From an uncultured Gammaproteobacteria bacterium (lineage in GTDB: Bacteria > Pseudomonadota > Gammaproteobacteria > SZUA-229), in the NCBI GenBank assembly GCA_913065105.1, contig CAJXZZ010000018.1:1-41377 (forward strand): 41,377 nt of DNA, read 5' to 3'. How positions within the stretch are numbered: position 1 is the first letter of the stretch; each line of letters begins with the position of its first letter. Below the pieces are notes generated by a model that made no database searches, was not told the origin of the DNA, and saw nothing but the letters and a program-made list of their open reading frames with translations. Made by a program: the position numbers and the translations under genes. Of this stretch, positions 16,161 through 25,241 are shown piece after piece.

Positions 16161-16742
16161 ATGAAATGTGCTCTGTTCCCTTTAAATACCGTGATTTTCC
16201 CAGGTAGTGTTCTACCGCTACAAATCTTCGAACAGCGTTATCTGAATTTAATAAAAGATTGCATGAAACAGCAAACAGGATTTGTTATTGTTTTAATCAG
16301 TAACGGCAAGGAAGTTGGAGCCGCTCCGCAGATCTACAGTACCGGCTGTTTTGTTGAAATAGTCGACTGGGAGTCATTACCTAACGGCTTACTGGGCATT
16401 AGTATAGAAGCCAGATATCGCGTGCATCTATCGAACAGCTCCGTTAGAGACGATGGCTTATTGCTTGCTGAAGCCACCGCTATCGAATCAGCACTAGATA
16501 ACAATCCACAACTCCCTAAAGCTTTCGCACCGCTTTCTGAAACTTTACAACAACTATTAGATCACCCCTACGCACAACGCTATAAAGATAAAGTCGATTT
16601 TAACGATACCACTGCTGTTTGTTACCGCCTTAGTGAACTACTGCCTATCACCAACAAACAAAAACAACTGCTACTGGAAGCTGAGACCACCGAACAGATG
16701 CTGGATCTGCTCGTACTCCACATAAACGCTCTACAAAAATAA
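16161..16742 (+). CDS. Lon-substrate-binding (LON N-terminal) domain protein
   Basis: This 193-residue stand-alone protein has the N-terminal domain of Lon protease but no ATPase or protease part. The start CALFPLNTVIFPGSVLPLQIFEQRYLNL is the typical PUA-like first segment, followed by GFVIVLI and CFVEIVDWE. A helical C-terminal part continues to residue 193. Such proteins are widespread in proteobacteria; their role is poorly known and they may bind substrates or partner proteins. It lies upstream of djlA, another proteostasis-type gene, with a 98-base gap. Confidence 0.9.
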   Translation: MKCALFPLNTVIFPGSVLPLQIFEQRYLNLIKDCMKQQTGFVIVLISNGKEVGAAPQIYSTGCFVEIVDWESLPNGLLGISIEARYRVHLSNSSVRDDGLLLAEATAIESALDNNPQLPKAFAPLSETLQQLLDHPYAQRYKDKVDFNDTTAVCYRLSELLPITNKQKQLLLEAETTEQMLDLLVLHINALQK

Positions 16743-16840
16743 ACAGCAAAACCTTATTTGAAACATACAGACATAATCTGTGGTTAAGTTTCTGTTTTAA
16801 ATGTTAAAATCTTGAAATATTATTAATTGAGGAAATTGAA

Positions 16841-17602
16841 ATGGCCTGGTGGGGTACATTTATCGGCGGCACCTTAGGCTTTGTCTTTGGCGGCCCTATA
16901 GGCGCAATCATTGGAGCAGCCCTTGGCGGCAACCTCGATCGTGGTATCAAAATGGGTGATCAGTTTGGCGCGGGCGATCAGGAGCGAGTGCAGGCTGCTT
17001 TTTTCACTACAACGTTTTCTGTTATGGGCCACGTCGCAAAAGCAGACGGTCATGTTAGCCCGCAGGAAATAGCTGCTGCAAAAAATATCATGGCGCAGAT
17101 GCAATTATCTGCACAACAGAGCAAAGCTGCGATTAAATTTTTTGAACAGGGCAAAACCGACGATTTCCCACTTGAAGAAATACTGCATCAGTTTAAAAAA
17201 GAATGTCATGGCAGACGCAACCTGATTCAGATGTTTGTTGAGATCCAGATCGCCACTGCTCTAGCAGATGGCAAAGTTGATGCCAGTGAAAAACGTGTGC
17301 TTTATACTATCGGTGAAATCCTTGGATTTTCCCGCAGTCAGATCGACCATTTATTCAACATGCAAAATGCCGCTGAAGCCAGCGCCAGTAATTCATTAAC
17401 ACTGGCCCAGGCTTATAAGATACTCGGCGTCAGCAAAGGCAGCGGTGAAGCTGAAGTAAAAAAAGCCTACCGCCGCTTAATGAGTCAGCATCACCCTGAT
17501 AAACTCGTTGCCAAAGGTTTACCCGATGAAATGATTGCATTGGCAACAGAAAAAACTCAAGAAATTCGAAAAGCGTACGATTTAATTAAAAAAAGTTTAT
17601 AA
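16841..17602 (+). CDS. djlA: Membrane-anchored DnaJ-like co-chaperone DjlA
   Basis: DjlA is an inner-membrane-anchored J-domain protein that stimulates DnaK on the cytoplasmic side. The 253-residue protein has a glycine-rich N-terminal transmembrane segment (about residues 5-30) with GG/GxxxG spacing, matching the DjlA dimerising helix. A TerB-like helical domain follows (about 50-170) with ADGHVSPQE and ADGKVDASE. A C-terminal J domain (about 188-253) carries the HPD motif in HHPDKL, which contacts DnaK. Order and length match DjlA. The 22-base gap to the next gene suggests co-transcription. Confidence 0.95.
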   Translation: MAWWGTFIGGTLGFVFGGPIGAIIGAALGGNLDRGIKMGDQFGAGDQERVQAAFFTTTFSVMGHVAKADGHVSPQEIAAAKNIMAQMQLSAQQSKAAIKFFEQGKTDDFPLEEILHQFKKECHGRRNLIQMFVEIQIATALADGKVDASEKRVLYTIGEILGFSRSQIDHLFNMQNAAEASASNSLTLAQAYKILGVSKGSGEAEVKKAYRRLMSQHHPDKLVAKGLPDEMIALATEKTQEIRKAYDLIKKSL

Positions 17603-17624
17603 AAATATCTTTGATAGGTTAATT

Positions 17625-17948
17625 ATGGAAATAATAGGTCCTCTTAATATCGGTGTATTAGATAACGATACAGGCGGTCGTGAACTGCATCTGAGTTTTA
17701 AACCCGAGTTTAGAATTTTAAATGTACAGCAGCAGACAGAAAACTTTCAGGCGTTTATCAAAACACTGATTAATGAAATTCATAAACTGGATGTAGCTGA
17801 TGATAATCGTCAGGGTATGACCACTATCTTACAAATTTGCGAACAATTAAAACCACATATTGATGCTAATGAGTTACCACTGGAAGAAACCATCGTGGTG
17901 AATATCCAAACCCACAACCCATTCGGTAACATTCAGATTAGCGGGTGA
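17625..17948 (+). CDS. Hypothetical protein downstream of djlA
   Basis: I do not recognise this 107-residue protein. It has no signal peptide or membrane segment. The N-terminal half is predicted strand-like (MEIIGPLNIGVLD, LHLSFKPEFRI), the middle is helical, and the end is IVVNIQTHNPFGNIQISG. Codon use is like the neighbours. It follows djlA after 22 bases, so it is probably in the same transcript. It could be a small accessory protein, but no function can be supported. Confidence 0.7.
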   Translation: MEIIGPLNIGVLDNDTGGRELHLSFKPEFRILNVQQQTENFQAFIKTLINEIHKLDVADDNRQGMTTILQICEQLKPHIDANELPLEETIVVNIQTHNPFGNIQISG

Positions 17949-17970
17949 TTATCTAAAACGATGCAAATAC

Positions 17971-17996
17971 TTTTTTACTGCAGAGACGCGGTAAAT
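17971..17996. repeat. Short intergenic repeat resembling 24268-24294
   Basis: The sequence TTTTTTACTGCAGAGACGCG, then GTAAAT, resembles TTTTTTTACCGCTGAGGCGG, then TTAAAT, at 24268-24294. Both lie between convergent genes just after a plus-strand stop. They could be degenerate copies of a dispersed GCAGAGACGCGG-type repeat, or chance-like AT/GC hairpins. Confidence 0.35.
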
Positions 17997-18019
17997 TGTT
18001 TAAAAATATGCAGCAGTGG

Positions 18020-18424
18020 TTAATTTATCTTGGAACCGCTCAGCTCCCAGGCATAAGCGCAATCTAACTCAGACAATACGGCAACAACGCCGGTTTCTCC
18101 ATCTTCTAGCATAGCCTGTAGTGGGCATCGGTTTTTCAGGCGCACATGAGGTTCGGCCATCCAACGCGCACCCATCTGCAAGTTTCTCGGGTAGCTGGTG
18201 CGCAATGCGTCAATGATTCCTAGTAAAAAAGTCACTCGACAAACAACATTTTCATCATCTGGAAAGGGTGTATCTTTGCGGTATTTTGCCAGATGGCGAC
18301 TACGTTCAGTTGCCGGAAAATCTAGCACAACAAGTATCTGTTCACCGCTCAAACCCCAATCATCAAGTGCGCTCATGACTTTTTGGGTACGTAATAATTG
18401 TTGTTCCAAGTTTACTGCAGACAT
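18020..18424 (-). CDS. MbcA/ParS/Xre-type antitoxin-like protein (DUF2384 family), solo
   Basis: This 134-residue protein has an N-terminal helical part (LLRTQKVMSALDDWGLSGEQ) and a C-terminal region RTSYPRNLQMGARWMAEPHV...MLEDGETGVVAVLSELD. The latter resembles the toxin-binding domain of MbcA/ParS antitoxins, which normally pair with a RES-domain NAD-degrading toxin. No RES toxin lies next to it. The neighbour upstream is peptide deformylase, divergent. It may be a solo regulator descended from an antitoxin. The family call is moderate and the function is unknown. Confidence 0.65.
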   Translation of the reverse strand: MSAVNLEQQLLRTQKVMSALDDWGLSGEQILVVLDFPATERSRHLAKYRKDTPFPDDENVVCRVTFLLGIIDALRTSYPRNLQMGARWMAEPHVRLKNRCPLQAMLEDGETGVVAVLSELDCAYAWELSGSKIN

Positions 18425-18520
18425 AATTATTAATAAAATGAAGACTTTACTTCATTAAAATAGCTAAAATGAGTGACGATTTTATCATATTAACGGTTTT
18501 CAGATAACCATATAAACTTC

Positions 18521-19066
18521 ATGACTATACGATCTGTATTACGACTCGGCGACCCTCGACTATTACAAGTAGCAAGCGAGGTCAGTGAATTTAATAACCC
18601 GGAGCTCGATGCTTTAATTGAAGACATGTTCGACACCATGGAAGCCGAAGAAGGCGCTGGACTGGCCGCGCCACAAATCGGCATAGGGTTACGCGTCGCA
18701 ATATTTGGTTTCGATATCAACCCGCGTTATCCAGACAGTGATCCTGTTCCAAAGACTATTCTAATCAACCCGGAAATAATCCCTCTGACAAACGAAAAAG
18801 AAGATGGCTGGGAAGGCTGTTTAAGCGTACCCCAGATGCGTGGTGTGGTTGCACGTTTCACTCATATTCGCTATACGGGTTTTGATGCGTCTGGCGCAGC
18901 CATTGATGTAACCGCAGAAGGTTTTCATGCCAGAGTAGTACAACATGAATGCGATCACCTCGATGGAATCATTTACACGCAACGCTTAAGCGACCCATCA
19001 AAATTTGGCTTTACAGAAGAATTACACAATTCTGGCCAGCTGGCCTCGGTCAACTGCTCTGATTAA
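18521..19066 (+). CDS. def: Peptide deformylase
   Basis: Peptide deformylase removes the N-formyl group from nascent proteins using a metal-bound water. All three motifs are present: [10 protein letters not shown] (motif 1), [11 protein letters not shown] (motif 2, with the metal-binding cysteine) and QHECDHLDG (motif 3, HExxH). The 181-residue length is normal. It stands apart from the fmt gene with which def often pairs, so it may be a second deformylase; this cannot be settled from the window. It is convergent with the GGDEF/EAL gene after a 10-base gap. Confidence 0.95.
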   Translation: MTIRSVLRLGDPRLLQVASEVSEFNNPELDALIEDMFDTMEAEEGAGLAAPQIGIGLRVAIFGFDINPRYPDSDPVPKTILINPEIIPLTNEKEDGWEGCLSVPQMRGVVARFTHIRYTGFDASGAAIDVTAEGFHARVVQHECDHLDGIIYTQRLSDPSKFGFTEELHNSGQLASVNCSD

Positions 19067-19076
19067 AATGATACGG

Positions 19077-22000
19077 CTAGGAAGTAGTCTCAATCCATTC
19101 TGAAATAGTAATAAACTTCAAAAACTCTTCGTGCTCCATTGGCTCACTGACATAATAACCCTGAATAGTTTCTACACCGCGCTGGTTTAAAAATTCAAAT
19201 TGATATTTAGTCTCTACACCTTCACCAATAATGCTCAGCCCCAAACTATGAGCCATTGCTATAATCGCGTCGCATAAGGCAGTATCATCTGGATCTTCCC
19301 CAATATCAGAAATAAATGCTTTATCAATTTTCAGCACATCAAATGGAAACCGTTTTAAATAACTTAAAGAGGAATAACCCGTACCAAAATCATCGATCGA
19401 CAATCGAATCCCCATCTCTTTAAACTGATTCAATATGCTTACCACATGCGGCACATCTTTCATCAACAGGCGTTCCGTTACTTCCAGTTCAAGACTTGTG
19501 CCTGGAAGATTATGCTGTATTAATTTATTAGAAATATTTTTAATTATGTCCTTACCTCTGAACTGCCGACTGGACAAATTAATAGCAATATAAAAATCTT
19601 CAAATCCAGGTTTTTCACGCAATTTTTTTGTATCAGCAAGGGCGGTATCCAATACCCAGTCACCTATCTCCACGATCAGTCCACTTTCTTCTGCTAGAGG
19701 TACAAACTCATCGGGTGAAACCTCGCCTAATTCGTCGTCATCCCAACGTATCAATGCTTCAGCACCAACTATAACCTGTGACTTAGCATCCATTAATGCC
19801 TGATATTTTAGATAAAAATCACCATTCTCCAATGCCCGTCGTAATTTATTATCAATTTCAACACGCTTCATGACTACGTCGCCCATCTCCGGCGTGAAAA
19901 TTTCGTATGTGTCGCGTCCTTTCTTTTTGCTCCTATACATAGCAGTATCAGCATTCCTTAATAGCACATGCGGATCATCACCATCCTGTGGGAAAATTGC
20001 GACACCGACACTCGCGGTCACAGAAAACTCCATCTCATGTATTACACACGGTTTAGATATCCGGCGTAAAAGCTCTTCTGTTTTACGTCTCACAACATCT
20101 TCGAAGGACATAGCCTGGGTAGTTTCATTCTCGTCAGTCTCAAGTAGCATGATCAAAAATTCATCACCACCTAAACGAGCAACCGTATCAAAATCGCGAA
20201 CGCAGCCTTTTAAGCGACCAGCCATATATCTTAAAAACTCATCACCTGCTCCATGACCCAAAGTATCATTAATGTTTTTAAAATGATCGAAGTCCATATA
20301 TAACAGTGCGATATGTTTTTCTTCACGGATAGCATTAGCGATCGCCTGTTGTATGCGATCATATGCCAGGGTGCGATTTGGCAGGTCAGTCAGCTTGTCG
20401 TAACTGGCCTGATATAAAAGACGCTCTTCGTAATCTTTGCGCAATGAGATGTCTTCTTTAATGGCAAGATAATGCGTACTCTTGTTTTCACTATTTTTAA
20501 TAGGAGATACAGTAACGTTCTCCCAAAAGAGATCACCATTTTTCTTTTTATTATATAGCTCACCACTCCATGACTGACCCGATGTGATCGCATTCCACAT
20601 ATTCTTAAATTGAATTTCAGGGGTATGGCCTGATTTTAAAATACGAGGATTCTCTCCGATCAACTCCTTAGCCCTGTAACCTGTAATCTTACAGAGCTGA
20701 GGATTAACATACTCTATATTCCCCTGCAGATCTGTAATCATTACAGATACAGGGCTTTGCTCAATCGCCTGTGATAATTTACGCAGATTATCTTCGGTAA
20801 GTTTATGACTACCCACCTCCTCTTCCAGATCAACAATCAAGCTACTAATATTTTCGGTCATTTCATTAAAAGCACTTGCAAGGCTTCCAATTTCATCATC
20901 AGCCTCAATATTTGCTTTAGCTTTTAAATTACCTTCCGAGATCGTTTTAACAACGGTTGTTAACCGTTTCACAGGGCCCAATAGTAGCTGTGTTGCCGCC
21001 ATCACAATCAACACAACAATCAACACTATTATCGCTACTAGAAATAATGCGCTTTGAGTTTGCGCCGTCACTGGCTCAAGAAACACATCTTGCGGCATAG
21101 ACACGATAATGGTCCACGGCGCTGTTTCCAACTTAATAACTGCGGACGAAAATACAGCCGTACCCAAACCATAGAACCGCGTCTCTATAATAGGTTCACT
21201 AATACTGACAGCACTGATATTTCTTATCCAACCAGAATTTTCCACAAAAGCGCCTGAAACATTTCCTGGTACGCGTTTATCTTTTATTAATTTTTTTAAT
21301 TCGCCGTCATTCAGTTCACTTGCCAATGTATATTCAAGATCGCTACGTCGCCCATGTACCAGGCGGAGATTATTTTCATCCAGCAGGATGGAGAAAGAAC
21401 CTCGACCGTTCCTGCTCTTGCTTCGCTCAAACAATGAGCCAAGAACAGATGCATCATATTTGGCTCTTAAAACACCAAGTAATTTTCCTGACAGATCATT
21501 GATCGCGCTACTAAAGATTAAAACGTTCTGGGTTTCATCAAAAATAATTGGCGATCGATAACTAGTCAACTTAACATCTTCAATAAACGCATTAAAATAC
21601 TTCTGCTGATTCTCATCCTCGCCGATGTTGGCAGTAACAGTATCTACAACATTTATACCCTCTGCATTTAAAATAGCATAAGAAAGTATGATGTTATTTT
21701 GCCGGGATTTCAGTGCACGTAATATTTCCAGTAACGCCTGGTGATTAAAGGGTGGCTCCGCTTTTCGACTAAGAAATTTGTTTATAGCCGGCAGGCTTGC
21801 TTCTGTTCTTAAGAATAAAGAATTCTGCTTATTAAACTGATCGATTCGTTCCGCATAATTTCTTGCTGAGAAGGTTAACGATTTATTTGCACCTTTGGTT
21901 AAGTTTTCAGCCAGGATGTATCCATCAAGCAACGCCAGAACAGTTAATGAAGTCATCACGATAACCAAAAAGGCGGTAATGAGCTTTGCACGCAGGGTAT

Positions 22001-22079
22001 ATTGTCGCGCAATAAAAATACCAATAATCAACAGTAAAATACCGCTGATTACCAGTAAACCTGCAACCTCTAATAACAC
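19077..22079 (-). CDS. Membrane sensor with dCACHE, HAMP, PAS, GGDEF and EAL domains
   Basis: This 1000-residue cyclic-di-GMP signalling protein has hydrophobic helices at about residues 2-24 and 33-52. An extracytoplasmic dCACHE-like sensor spans about 55-335, followed by a third helix at 343-368, HAMP, and PAS at about 435-555. The GGDEF domain has intact RLGGDEF and an RxxD product-inhibition site (RDFD) five residues before GGDEF. The EAL domain has EALIRW, EVTERLLM, DDFGTGYSS, KIDKAFI and GEGVET. Both output domains look catalytically complete, so it could make and break c-di-GMP. The start is GTG at 22079, preceded by GGGGTG. The sensed ligand is unknown. Confidence 0.93.
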   Translation of the reverse strand: MLLEVAGLLVISGILLLIIGIFIARQYTLRAKLITAFLVIVMTSLTVLALLDGYILAENLTKGANKSLTFSARNYAERIDQFNKQNSLFLRTEASLPAINKFLSRKAEPPFNHQALLEILRALKSRQNNIILSYAILNAEGINVVDTVTANIGEDENQQKYFNAFIEDVKLTSYRSPIIFDETQNVLIFSSAINDLSGKLLGVLRAKYDASVLGSLFERSKSRNGRGSFSILLDENNLRLVHGRRSDLEYTLASELNDGELKKLIKDKRVPGNVSGAFVENSGWIRNISAVSISEPIIETRFYGLGTAVFSSAVIKLETAPWTIIVSMPQDVFLEPVTAQTQSALFLVAIIVLIVVLIVMAATQLLLGPVKRLTTVVKTISEGNLKAKANIEADDEIGSLASAFNEMTENISSLIVDLEEEVGSHKLTEDNLRKLSQAIEQSPVSVMITDLQGNIEYVNPQLCKITGYRAKELIGENPRILKSGHTPEIQFKNMWNAITSGQSWSGELYNKKKNGDLFWENVTVSPIKNSENKSTHYLAIKEDISLRKDYEERLLYQASYDKLTDLPNRTLAYDRIQQAIANAIREEKHIALLYMDFDHFKNINDTLGHGAGDEFLRYMAGRLKGCVRDFDTVARLGGDEFLIMLLETDENETTQAMSFEDVVRRKTEELLRRISKPCVIHEMEFSVTASVGVAIFPQDGDDPHVLLRNADTAMYRSKKKGRDTYEIFTPEMGDVVMKRVEIDNKLRRALENGDFYLKYQALMDAKSQVIVGAEALIRWDDDELGEVSPDEFVPLAEESGLIVEIGDWVLDTALADTKKLREKPGFEDFYIAINLSSRQFRGKDIIKNISNKLIQHNLPGTSLELEVTERLLMKDVPHVVSILNQFKEMGIRLSIDDFGTGYSSLSYLKRFPFDVLKIDKAFISDIGEDPDDTALCDAIIAMAHSLGLSIIGEGVETKYQFEFLNQRGVETIQGYYVSEPMEHEEFLKFITISEWIETTS

Positions 22080-22278
22080 GTAATCACACCCCGTTGTCAG
22101 TCATTCGTACTTAAACTCATATCGCATATGCTTGCGGCAACCGATAGCCCATGGAGAGCAGAGCATCTGTTGTAGATCAAGTCCAATAAAACAACTCTCA
22201 TAGTTGTTAGAATAGCGTCTTCGAACCTTAATTTCTATTATTATTGTTTTCTTATCTAAATATTCAGCTAAATATTTC

Positions 22279-24252
22279 ATGAATGATCAACTTAATGTGA
22301 ATAACATAAACCTTTTGCCTTACGGCACCTGGCCTTCTGCTATCACGTCTGACCTCATCGTCAACGACAGCATATCCCTTGATGAGCCAAGATTAACTTC
22401 GCAAGCTCTTTTTTACATAGAACGCAGACCGCAGGAAAATGGCCGCTGCGTTATAGTCAAAGCAACAGACGATACTGTCACAGACATTCTTCCCGCACCG
22501 TTTAGTGCGCGGTCACGAGTACATGAATACGGCGGGGGCTGCTACTGCGTAACCGATGATGTAATTTTTTTTGTCAACGATAGTGATCAGGACATATACT
22601 CTGTAAATAATGGACAAGTAACACGTCTAACAACATCAGAAAATACATGTTTTGCAGATTTTATTTTCGATAACAAACACCAACGTCTTATAGCAATCTG
22701 CGAAACTCACGATAACAAACAAACTACAAACTCTATCGTAAGTATTGATATTAATAGTGGTGCATTATCAACTATTGAAAGTGGCGATGACTTTTATGCC
22801 AGCCCAAGAATAAATTCTTGTTCGAATAAATTGTGCTGGCAAAGCTGGAATCACCCGAACATGCCATGGGACGGAAACCAGCTCTGGTTAGCAGAACTTA
22901 ACAACCATGGTCAGGTTAACAATAAAAAGCATATTGCTGGATCAGATAATATATCTGTGTTCCAGCCACAATGGTCACCTGATGACACTTTATATTTTAT
23001 TTCTGATGAATCCGGCTGGTGGCATTTATACCGCTACCTGACAACGCGAGACTCTACCAGACTACAACAGCTCACCGAAGGCAAAAAAGAATTCGGCTTA
23101 CCACAATGGGTTTTTGGACAGTCGACCTATGCTTTTATTGATGATGTTCACCTGATCTGCTGTTATAAAAATCAGGAGAAAACAAATTTAGCCATACTCT
23201 CTCTCACTGAAAAAATAACGCTAACAGATATACCAACACCCTGGCAGGAATTCAGCGCACTGACGGCCAGCAATAATAGCGTGGGGTTTATCGCTGCTTC
23301 CGACACATGCTTTCCTCAGCTGATTCTCGCGACACTAAGTGATGATGTCACAGACAAACTATCAGCATCTGTCATTAAAAACTCATGCCAATTACCCTTG
23401 TCCGATGAACATTACTCTAGAGTACAAAGCATTCGATTTTCTAATCGACATCAGCAAACTGTGTATGCAAATTATTATCCACCTGCCAATCCAGCGTATC
23501 AAGGCATTAAAAACACATCGCCACCACTCATTGTTATCTGTCATGGCGGCCCTACTGGACAAAACAGTGCGACTCTTGATCCCAGGAAACAGTTTTGGAC
23601 ATCACGTGGCTTTGCCTTATTAGATGTTAACTATAGTGGCAGCACTGGTTATGGTAGAGATTACCGTTTACGGCTAAATAATAACTGGGGAATACTGGAC
23701 GTAGAAGATTGTTGTGATGCAGCACTCTACGCTGTCTCACAGGGCCTGGCAGATAAAAATCAATTAATCATCCGCGGCAGCAGCGCGGGTGGTTACACCG
23801 TATTGTCTGCATTAACTTTCGCACAGGTGTTTTCTGCCGGCGCAAGTTATTATGGCATCTCTGAACTAAGTAGCCTGGCTGAAGATACTCATAAATTTGA
23901 ATCGCGTTATTTAGATGGTCTGATCGGCCCCTATCCTGAAAGTAAAGAGCTGTATGAACAACGATCCCCAATAAACAGTAGCGAGCAGCTTAATTGTCCC
24001 GTTATCTTCTTTCAGGGTATCGAAGACAAAGTCGTACCAAAATCTCAGGCAGAAAGAATGTTCGATGCGTTAAACAAAAAAGGTTTACCGGTCGCCGCAC
24101 AATATTTTGCAGGCGAGCAACATGGTTTTAGAAAAGCCGAAACCATCAAACAGGCATTAGAAAATGAATTAAGCTTTTATCAATTAGTATTTAACTTAAA
24201 ACCAAAAAGTAAGATCAACTTTAGAGGTGATATTTCGATAGCTAATATTTGA
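22279..24252 (+). CDS. S9 family serine peptidase (prolyl oligopeptidase/acylaminoacyl-peptidase type)
   Basis: This 657-residue protein has an N-terminal beta-propeller (repeated W/Y-rich blades such as PQWSPDDTLYFISDESG) and a C-terminal alpha/beta-hydrolase domain. The catalytic triad is visible as S502 in GSSAGG, D583 in GIEDKVVP and H615 in GEQHGF. The segment VICHGGPTGQNSA before it supplies the oxyanion region. There is no signal peptide, so it is probably cytoplasmic and acts on short peptides. It is divergent from the GGDEF/EAL gene. I cannot place it in a more exact S9 subfamily by eye. Confidence 0.92.
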   Translation: MNDQLNVNNINLLPYGTWPSAITSDLIVNDSISLDEPRLTSQALFYIERRPQENGRCVIVKATDDTVTDILPAPFSARSRVHEYGGGCYCVTDDVIFFVNDSDQDIYSVNNGQVTRLTTSENTCFADFIFDNKHQRLIAICETHDNKQTTNSIVSIDINSGALSTIESGDDFYASPRINSCSNKLCWQSWNHPNMPWDGNQLWLAELNNHGQVNNKKHIAGSDNISVFQPQWSPDDTLYFISDESGWWHLYRYLTTRDSTRLQQLTEGKKEFGLPQWVFGQSTYAFIDDVHLICCYKNQEKTNLAILSLTEKITLTDIPTPWQEFSALTASNNSVGFIAASDTCFPQLILATLSDDVTDKLSASVIKNSCQLPLSDEHYSRVQSIRFSNRHQQTVYANYYPPANPAYQGIKNTSPPLIVICHGGPTGQNSATLDPRKQFWTSRGFALLDVNYSGSTGYGRDYRLRLNNNWGILDVEDCCDAALYAVSQGLADKNQLIIRGSSAGGYTVLSALTFAQVFSAGASYYGISELSSLAEDTHKFESRYLDGLIGPYPESKELYEQRSPINSSEQLNCPVIFFQGIEDKVVPKSQAERMFDALNKKGLPVAAQYFAGEQHGFRKAETIKQALENELSFYQLVFNLKPKSKINFRGDISIANI

Positions 24253-24267
24253 AAAATATAAAAACTA

Positions 24268-24294
24268 TTTTTTTACCGCTGAGGCGGTTAAATA
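24268..24294. repeat. Short intergenic hairpin/repeat resembling 17971-17996
   Basis: A T-run precedes ACCGC-TGAG-GCGGT, a 5-bp perfect hairpin, between the convergent S9 peptidase and NUDIX genes. It is similar in sequence and placement to 17971-17996. It may contribute to termination of the plus-strand gene, but no T-run follows it. Confidence 0.35.
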
Positions 24295-24301
24295 ATCTCA
24301 A

Positions 24302-24865
24302 CTAAAAATAATTAACGCTATACGACTCATCATCCTGCTTAATAATATCGCCATAATAAGTATTGAAAACACCTTGCTTTTTATCTTTGTAATACAGTTT
24401 TAAGGTCTCGTTTATCACCTGAAAAGCAATATCCTGCCAGGGGATTTCGCTTTCATCCAATAGAGCGACGTCAAGACTTTCAATTCCTGGGCTAGCAATG
24501 CCGCCCACAAGATCACCGCGATACATCGTGTATACCTGATTAATATGCGCGATACTAAAGACACAGAACAACTGCATGTTCTCAACTTGTGCATTTGCCT
24601 CTTCAGCTGTTTCCCTTGCTGCACCCTGTAAATTTGTTTCTGCATTTTCCATAAAACCAGCTGGCAGCGTCCACAGGCCATATCTTGGCTCGATCGCACG
24701 TTTACATAATAAGATTTTATCTTGCCACTGCGGGATACAACCAGTAACAATTTTTGGATTTTGATAATGTATCGTCTGGCAACCGTCACAGACATAGCGA
24801 TGACGATTATCACCTTCCGGGATAACTAAACTAACTTTTTCACCACAGGTTGAACAATAATTCAT
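24302..24865 (-). CDS. NUDIX hydrolase with N-terminal zinc ribbon
   Basis: This NUDIX pyrophosphohydrolase has an N-terminal zinc finger (CSTCG...CDGC), as in NadC-type NADH pyrophosphatases and related ADP-ribose or FAD hydrolases. The NUDIX box reads GFMENAETNLQGAARETAEEAN. It keeps the REXXEE core but has Asn in place of the late glycine. I prefer the ATG at 24865 (MNYCSTCGEK), just before the zinc ribbon, giving 187 residues; the frame is open a further seven codons. The substrate cannot be told from the sequence. It is upstream of no partner gene and convergent with the S9 peptidase. Confidence 0.88.
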   Translation of the reverse strand: MNYCSTCGEKVSLVIPEGDNRHRYVCDGCQTIHYQNPKIVTGCIPQWQDKILLCKRAIEPRYGLWTLPAGFMENAETNLQGAARETAEEANAQVENMQLFCVFSIAHINQVYTMYRGDLVGGIASPGIESLDVALLDESEIPWQDIAFQVINETLKLYYKDKKQGVFNTYYGDIIKQDDESYSVNYF

Positions 24866-24936
24866 AACACCTACTGTTAGATTCAAATGCCTGGACCTTT
24901 TAAGGAGTCTGAACTTAAGTATTTCCGGGTCTTTTT

Positions 24937-25155
24937 TTACGCAAGGATATCTGGGATCAGAATATTTTCCAGCAACAAAATCGTATCTTTAAGCTTTAAC
25001 TTACGTTTTTTAAATCGTTTTAATTGCAACTCTTCCACATCCGGCGTTAATAACAATCTATTTATCACATCATCAAGATCACGATGCTCCTGTTTTAATT
25101 CAAACAGACGCTCTTCCAGTTTGTGTTTTTCTTCGGTGTTTAGCTGTGAGGACAT
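24937..25155 (-). CDS. YdcH-family (DUF465) small protein
   Basis: This 72-residue, highly charged, all-helical protein contains the family pattern HRDLDDVINRL followed by LKRFKKRKLKLKDTI. YdcH/DUF465 proteins are short coiled-coil hairpins of unknown function, common in proteobacteria. It is divergent from arsR with an 86-base gap and lies upstream of the NUDIX gene on the same strand. Confidence 0.85.
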   Translation of the reverse strand: MSSQLNTEEKHKLEERLFELKQEHRDLDDVINRLLLTPDVEELQLKRFKKRKLKLKDTILLLENILIPDILA

Positions 25156-25206
25156 AGATCAGGATTTACAATTAATTCAGCTCATCATAATACCGCAAAA
25201 AATAAC

Positions 25207-25234
25207 TTGCATTTCTAATTTATACTACTATAAT
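25207..25234 (+). promoter_or_regulatory. Sigma70 promoter of arsR-arsM
   Basis: TTGCAT (25207-25212) and TATAAT (25229-25234) are separated by 16 bases. The expected transcription start, six to eight bases after the -10, coincides with the arsR ATG at 25242, implying a leaderless or nearly leaderless mRNA. The direct repeat CGAAA...CGAAA at 25236-25250 could be part of the ArsR operator. Confidence 0.65.
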
Positions 25235-25241
25235 TCGAAAC

